A stretch of 21,213 nucleotides of DNA from Chara braunii (Eukaryota > Streptophyta > Charophyceae > Charales > Characeae): positions 510,847-532,059 of the forward strand of contig BFEA01000358.1 of the NCBI GenBank assembly GCA_003427395.1, written 5' to 3'. The position numbers and the translations under genes were made by a program. The notes beneath the pieces were generated by a model, which was given only the letters and a program-made list of their open reading frames with translations, did no database searches and was not told the origin of the DNA. This document shows positions 16,906 through 21,213 of this stretch, one piece after another (position 1 is the stretch's first letter; every line of letters starts with the position of its first letter).

Positions 16906-17748
16906 GTCAGGTTTCTTCCGGAATGACAGAATTACTGAGCACATTTTGTGGTCGAGACCTGGATACGGGCTGGCAGGCAGGATCGCTGCAAGCAGCATAG
17001 CCCCTGCCAGATCCTCCGAAAGCAAGATAAGGTCAATTCTGGATCGTGACTGGTTCTCGGCCCCGGTCTTGCGCAGGCAGGAGAAGAACCGCGTATCCGG
17101 GTTGAGTCTTCGTTAAGAGTCAAAAATATTTAAAGAGAGGCTCAGGTCCCTTATTATCCGCTCATCCTCCTCCACGTATGCCGGGACCGGGGAGGGAATT
17201 CTCCATCTATCCATCCAACGGTCCGGGGCTGCATTATAATCTCCTGCTATGATGACCGGAACGCCGTCTGGAATCTGTGTTTTAATTTCCTCAAAGAAGG
17301 TTTTTCTCTCGCTCACTACATTGGGGGCATAGATACACAAAATGCAAATAATCTCCAGCTCCAGGGTGACCAGAACTGACACCCATCTGCCCCCTTCCTG
17401 GTCAACGGCCCAGTACACCGGATCCGCTCGGGATTCGGGGGGAAACCAGATGGCCACCCCGGCGCTCCCGGGTCTCGGGGTGTGGGCTCTGAAAGCTTTA
17501 TGTGGCCAGATCATTTTGTGAATACGATTATGTTCTGGGGAGTCTGTCAGGTGGGTCTCCTGGATGCACACAACGTCCGGCCAGTCCCTACCCCCCACCC
17601 CTTTCATCAGATCCCATATTGCGTTCTTCTTTTCCGGTTTACACGAAGCCAGACCGTTCACATTCAGGGACCGCAGGTCGAGGTCTGCCGCCCTTCGGCA
17701 TTGATTCCAGACCCGGTCCTTACCATATAGCGCTCTGACTGGGTCCAT
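16906..17748 (-). pseudogene. LINE-C ORF2, N-terminal endonuclease (EEP/APE type)
   Basis: The domain would nick target DNA to start insertion. Seen in order: SLNVNGL (metal-binding N), VVCIQETHL (catalytic E), a GSAGVAIWF strand, IYAPN, VIIAGDYNAAPD (D and N of the active site), and, beyond a stop, SRIDLILLS and GLDHKMCSV (the terminal DH pair). This is the exonuclease-endonuclease-phosphatase fold of L1 elements. A TAA at about 17113 interrupts the frame just before RRLNPDTRF; the frame resumes right after it. The first ATG that suits ORF2 is at 17748 (M-D-P-V), 47 bases after the ORF1 stop. All main active-site residues appear present. Confidence 0.9.
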
Positions 17749-17794
17749 TTCCACAGATGTCAATCACTCACAATCTAGACCACGACAGCCGGTC

Positions 17795-19771
17795 CTAATC
17801 CCAGTCCGCGCCCCCCCCTCGCAGGCCCAGCCTGAGGAGAGAGCACAGGTGCCTTTGGACATCCTGCGCCGTCCACATCTCGCTGGGTCTGATCCTAACT
17901 GTCTGCATATCCAGGAGCAGGGTGTAGGTGTACCATCTCAGGCCCGCCTCTTTGGCTGGGTCATAGCGGATGAGAAAACTCTTTTGCGAGATTCTGTCGG
18001 GGTCCGGTATCAGGGGGGCTGTGGCTTGTGCGCCGGGGGGCATAGACTTTGCAATGTGCGAGTCCAACTGCATTTGTAAAATCCCGGCTGCTGTCTCGGA
18101 CTTGCAATGGTCCGCCCAGAAGGAGGACCAGCCTTGCAGTGTGAGTCCTTTGATATTACCATTTTCGACCGGTGTCAAACCAACCTCCCACTTCCCGTCT
18201 TTCTTTCGAACCGGAAGCAGCACCATCGCCTCCCGAGATAGCGGAACCGTGTCCTGACCCATTTCTATCAGATATCTTAATTTCCTTTTTCGCACCTGGT
18301 CTAGTGGTGTATCCTCGTCCGGGTCCGGGGGAGCCGGGTCCGGAGGCGGGACCGGCGGCTGAAGTACCGGCGTAGACCGCTCCGCACCGTCATGTCCCGC
18401 CTCCTCTGCAGCAACCGGACGTGGTGAGGGGGGGGGCTGGAATCGTGCAAACACAATAGCGGCCACTCTGTGCCACGCCTCCGTCCACCTAACCCCGGGT
18501 TGCAGACCATTTTCCAGGACGTGCTTAAGCGAGGCACTAGTATCCAACATAGGAAACAGATCCAGGTATGTTCTGTCCCAAAAATCATCCGTGAGAGGGC
18601 CATATTTTGCCTTTAGATTGGTCATTAGCCAGTCTGCAATATCAACTAATTTCTTCTCGACTGGCAGGCGCGGAGGCGGGGTCCCTTCCTCCTCTCCCTC
18701 CTCTCCTGGCAGACCTTCCGGCACAACGGAAGCATTTTCCGCGAGGGGGTCAACATCCATCGGTTCAGGGTCGAATGCGGGCAGGAAGGGGTCAATTTCC
18801 ATCATCTGGTTTTCCTTCAGTTCCACCTCAACCCCTTTTTGCCCAACTGCCCCCTCCATTGCCTCAGCACCTTTTTGCCCAGCTGCCCCCTCCGTTGCCC
18901 CCTCCATTTCGACACTTTCCATTTGTCCCCTCGCCCCTCTTGCCCGACACTCCGAGCCTTTCATTAGCTCCATCTGCGTAGTTGTATCCTCTACGCCCTA
19001 TTGCCCCGCCATACCCCCCAGTTTTTGTCGCTCCGCCTCGCATTCCCCCCCTTGTCGCCCCGACGTCTCACCATGCGGGGGGGGATCGCTGTTCATTTCA
19101 NCCCTCCCACTATCCTCCTCCTGGATATAGAGTGNCGNTGNCGGGCCCAGGGCTGCCGTTTTTCCTTTACCTTTCTCCTCTCTCTTTTCTTTGTCTCCCT
19201 GTTCCGGCCCCGGTCCGACCTGTTGCTTTTGAACCCAAACCCCTCTCCCCCCCTTTTTCCCCACAGTCCTCCAGTCTGTCTCCTGCGGACTCCCTTTCGG
19301 TGGGATCGTTTCTTCCAACGGAGCCGGAGGGACCCATGTGTTTGGGGGGCGAGTACTCCAATCTGGCTCCCCATCTCTCTCCCACCTCCATCCCACCGGG
19401 GTTCCCTCCTTGGTGGGGTCCTCCACAAAGACCCACCCCTCATGCCCCGGATCTACCGCCCGCCAGTGTGACGTCTTGATCGGGTCCCTCAACAGCCTCC
19501 CTGTCGTCCACTCCCTTTTCTGCGGGTGCAGCGGGCAGCTGTATTCGGTGCTCAGGTGGCCATATGCTCTGCACCTATGGCACCACGGTCGCAATTTGTG
19601 TGCAGTGTGGATCATATACTCCTTTCCCCCCACCCGGTACGGGATTACGTCATCGAGGGAGAAGGGTTGGCCCGGGGGGAAGTCAAGGGCCAACATCAGG
19701 TAATCGTCCCTCTTAGCCACATAGGAGGGGGTCAATGAAGGCCACAATGTCATAGAGTAAGCCAAAATCAT
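17795..19771 (-). pseudogene. LINE-C ORF1, CCHC knuckle and long C-terminal extension
   Basis: Starting in a frame one base off the upstream half, the protein reads YVAKRDDYLML and VGGKEYMIHTAHKLRPWCHRC, then a zinc knuckle CHRCRAYGHLSTEYSC (C-x2-C-x4-H-x6-C; the usual last spacing is 4). This matches the DUF4283/zf-CCHC part of plant L1 ORF1, an RNA-binding chaperone. After a basic, low-complexity tract there is one TAG (18998-19000), and the same frame runs on for 392 codons. That part has two 12-residue repeats (EGAVGQKG-like, 36-bp DNA period at 18836 and 18872), an acidic stretch, and two blocks that look folded (WLMTNLKAKYGPLTDDFWDR... and WSSFWADHCKS...WYTYTLLLD) linked by a Pro-rich segment. 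I do not recognise these blocks. Bases 19101, 19134, 19138 and 19141 are n. Confidence 0.82.
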
Positions 19772-20483
19772 ACACGAATGCAGCCTGGATTTCCACTGGG
19801 ATGTGACGAAATTCCACCCAGTGGGAATCCTGCATTAATTGTGCCCTCCTCTCCTCCGGTCCCAACCTGCGCTGCGGTGCCCACGGGTAAATCCGCACCT
19901 CCGACCGTTCGCACCAAAGCCGCTTCCAACCGTCGATCACTTTTTTATCAGTTTCATGCAGAGAGAGAATTGTGAACAAGGTGTTGGTGACCGGTTGTAT
20001 CAGAAAATGCTCCCTGGCCAGGTCGGCGCTGTTTTTCAAAATTTCAAGTCGGCGGCCAATCCATCTTGCCTTATCTTTGACTGACTTGAAGGCCGCATTG
20101 TCATGGAACACCCAATTGCTTGCGTGTTTCATATACATCTCATCTTTGCTTGTTATTCCATGACTGGGGTATGCCTTCACCATCACCTGTTTGCCCCCTT
20201 GGGTGACAACCCTTGTTTCTGAGGGGAGCAGAAATTTGGACATGAAGAAGGCACGCGCCTGCGGCAACCCATCTAGGGGGATCTCCAACTTCCCCGTTCT
20301 CGGGCTGCCATGGCCACGCTGGATGGTTAGTGCCTGGCCTTGGAGGGGATTCTTAAGCCTATCCGCCCAGGTGAGCTGCGGGTGGGGGGCGTTTTGCTCC
20401 TGAGCGGACGGGCCACCCTGATCCTCTCGCGAGACAATTCCTCGCTGTTCCTTTTCCCTCTCCTCCTCTGTCAGAACCCCCAT
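19713..20483 (-). pseudogene. LINE-C ORF1, N-terminal half
   Basis: The protein begins with a Glu/Gln-rich segment (first Met safely inside the element at 20483) and then reads TWADRLKNPLQG, KLEIPLDGLPQARAFF, NWVFHDNAAFKSVKDKARWI and VEFRHIPVEIQAAFVYDFG. That layout fits the DUF4283-like RNA-binding region of plant L1 ORF1. An open frame runs on upstream to 20633, but there it overlaps gypsy gag on the other strand, so those residues are probably not part of the LINE. The frame stops at 19713; the true continuation lies in another frame and starts near 19725, implying a one-base indel in the C-rich run there. Confidence 0.82.
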
Positions 20484-20559
20484 ATCCTCCTGCTGCAGCA
20501 GGCCTCCCGTCCTTGTTTCTGTCTGCGAGGCATGTTTTGGGAAAATAACACATTTGGGT

Positions 20560-21213
20560 ATGGCTAACAGCGCAGACTCTGGCGGTTCTAGGGAGGACAG
20601 AGGCAAAGGTCCCGTTATCCCCAAAACCGCCATTGAGCTGGCGATTGAGAAGGAGGAGGCGGCTGCAGAAGAAAGCCGAAAGAAAATTGAGAGATTAAAG
20701 AGAGAGAAGGCTGAGGGAGATAAAAAGGCTCAGGCATAAGCCAGACGGGCAGTGCTGACAGAGCATTTCTTGGCCGCTGAATCTGATGAAAGGTTCAGCG
20801 ACACCAACAAGAAAATGGCTGAGTGGATCCGCTTGGAGTTCACGTCAATCAAAGATGCCCTCACTGCCTGGATGGACCGGGCTGNTGCACTAGAAGACCG
20901 CTTGACTACAGTTGAAGCCAAGCAGTCTTCTATTGTAGAGTCACTGGATCGAATCGACCAACGTCTCACTACATCTCTTACCTCTCCCCCTATTCACTCA
21001 GTCAAACCCGAACTCAAACCGGTCTCTACTCCGCCTACAACACCACACTCTTCGCCCAAAGGGAAACCTTCTTCCCCAAAGCAGCAGATTGTCCCTGAGG
21101 ACCTGAAACTTGGCGCTAGCAGTTCAAGCCAGCAGGAGCAACGTTTCCCCAAGATGATGCAACCTGACAAATTCACTGGCGACGACGCCAAAGTGGACGT
21201 GTCAGATTGGATC
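20560..21213 (+). pseudogene. Ty3/gypsy gag, N-terminal part (cut by window end)
   Basis: From ATG 20560 the protein reads MANSADSGGS, then GKGPVIPKTAIELAIEKEEA, a highly charged helical stretch. After a TAA (20737-20739) the same frame continues to the window end: LTEHFLAAESDERFSD, a second coiled-coil-like region (ALEDRLTTVEAKQSSIVESL), a Pro/Ser-rich linker, and QPDKFTGDDAKVDVSDWI. The final motif is the usual start of the retrotransposon gag capsid domain (F-x-G-D...V-x-x-W). Gag packages element RNA into particles. One base (20884) is n. Whether it belongs to the same gypsy family as the pol at 10506-12404 cannot be decided here. The protein is broken by one stop in the visible part. Confidence 0.8.

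Larger units (their letters stand above)
13651..20553 (-). mobile_element. LINE-C: nearly full-length plant L1-type retrotransposon (about 6.9 kb)
   Basis: On the minus strand, in order: ORF1 (nucleic-acid-binding region, CCHC knuckle and a long C-terminal extension), a gap of a few tens of bases, ORF2 (endonuclease, reverse transcriptase, C-terminal part), a 3' UTR and an A-rich tail with interspersed T (T-tract 13651-13694). The 5' border is set by the start of gypsy gag sequence at about 20560, so the border is approximate and the element may be slightly truncated. No target-site duplication was found between 13620-13650 and 20530-20570. ORF1 and ORF2 carry several stops and frameshifts. 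Confidence 0.88.

Noticed and set aside
20560-20633. Extension of LINE-C ORF1 to a Met at 20633
   Set aside because: These codons are antisense to recognisable gypsy gag, so the open frame there is probably chance.
10792-20739. In-frame TAG/TAA codons as a sign of an altered genetic code (stop read as Gln)
   Set aside because: One TAG replaces a usual Trp, a TGA is also present in frame, and the same elements have frameshifts. Ordinary pseudogene decay explains all of them.

Overview
This window looks like repeat-rich nuclear DNA from a green-lineage eukaryote. I see no intact cellular gene, no tRNA or rRNA, no operon and no CRISPR array. It is a graveyard of nested transposable elements. 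The non-LTR elements are of plant L1 type: ORF1 has a CCHC knuckle, ORF2 has an endonuclease, an FADD reverse transcriptase and a zf-RVT finger. The LTR elements are Ty3/gypsy chromoviruses with an integrase followed by a chromodomain. Poly(A)-tailed SINE-like elements, TA-flanked MITEs and plain poly(A) tracts fill much of the rest. A streptophyte alga such as Chara is my guess from the general flavour of these families; nothing here proves it. Scattered n bases (10505, 19101, 19134-19141, 20884) mark assembly uncertainty.

Layout. (1) 68-~4040: LINE-A, minus strand, 5'-truncated and decayed, running from its T-tract (A-tail) back to the FADD motif. Three younger insertions sit inside it: MITE-1 (97-286), SINE copy a (483-672, 12-bp target-site duplication) and SINE copy b (3092-3206, 13-bp duplication). 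(2) 4081-4959: two copies of a second MITE in opposite orientation around 650 bp of unassigned DNA. (3) 4960-7323: unassigned DNA with a poly(A)-only insertion flanked by an 11-bp direct repeat, short tandem repeats and SINE copy c (about 6394-6544). (4) 7341-8912: LINE-B, a close relative of LINE-A, 5'-truncated, bounded by a perfect 17-bp target-site duplication. (5) 8930-10448: unassigned DNA with a 75-bp tandem duplication, ending in a (TG)28 tract and an n. (6) 10506-12404: the 3' part of a Ty3/gypsy pol, plus strand (RNase H, integrase, chromodomain), with two nonsense codons and one frameshift. (7) 12405-13650: probable 3' UTR/LTR sequence. (8) 13651-~20553: LINE-C, minus strand, nearly full length (about 6.9 kb), with a very long ORF1 and a broken ORF2. 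(9) 20560-21213: start of a gypsy gag, plus strand, cut by the window end.

How the parts relate. The LINEs would supply reverse transcriptase and endonuclease for target-primed insertion. The SINE-like copies have the same kind of A-tail and 12-13 bp duplications, and share a hairpin with the LINE-C 3' UTR, which suggests a LINE/SINE partnership. All three LINEs also share a 3'-UTR motif (GCATTGATT followed by a foldable segment) at a similar distance from the tail. The gypsy order (pol, then LINE-C, then gag, all gypsy parts on the plus strand) suggests two gypsy copies in tandem, with LINE-C between them. None of the elements here looks coding-competent.
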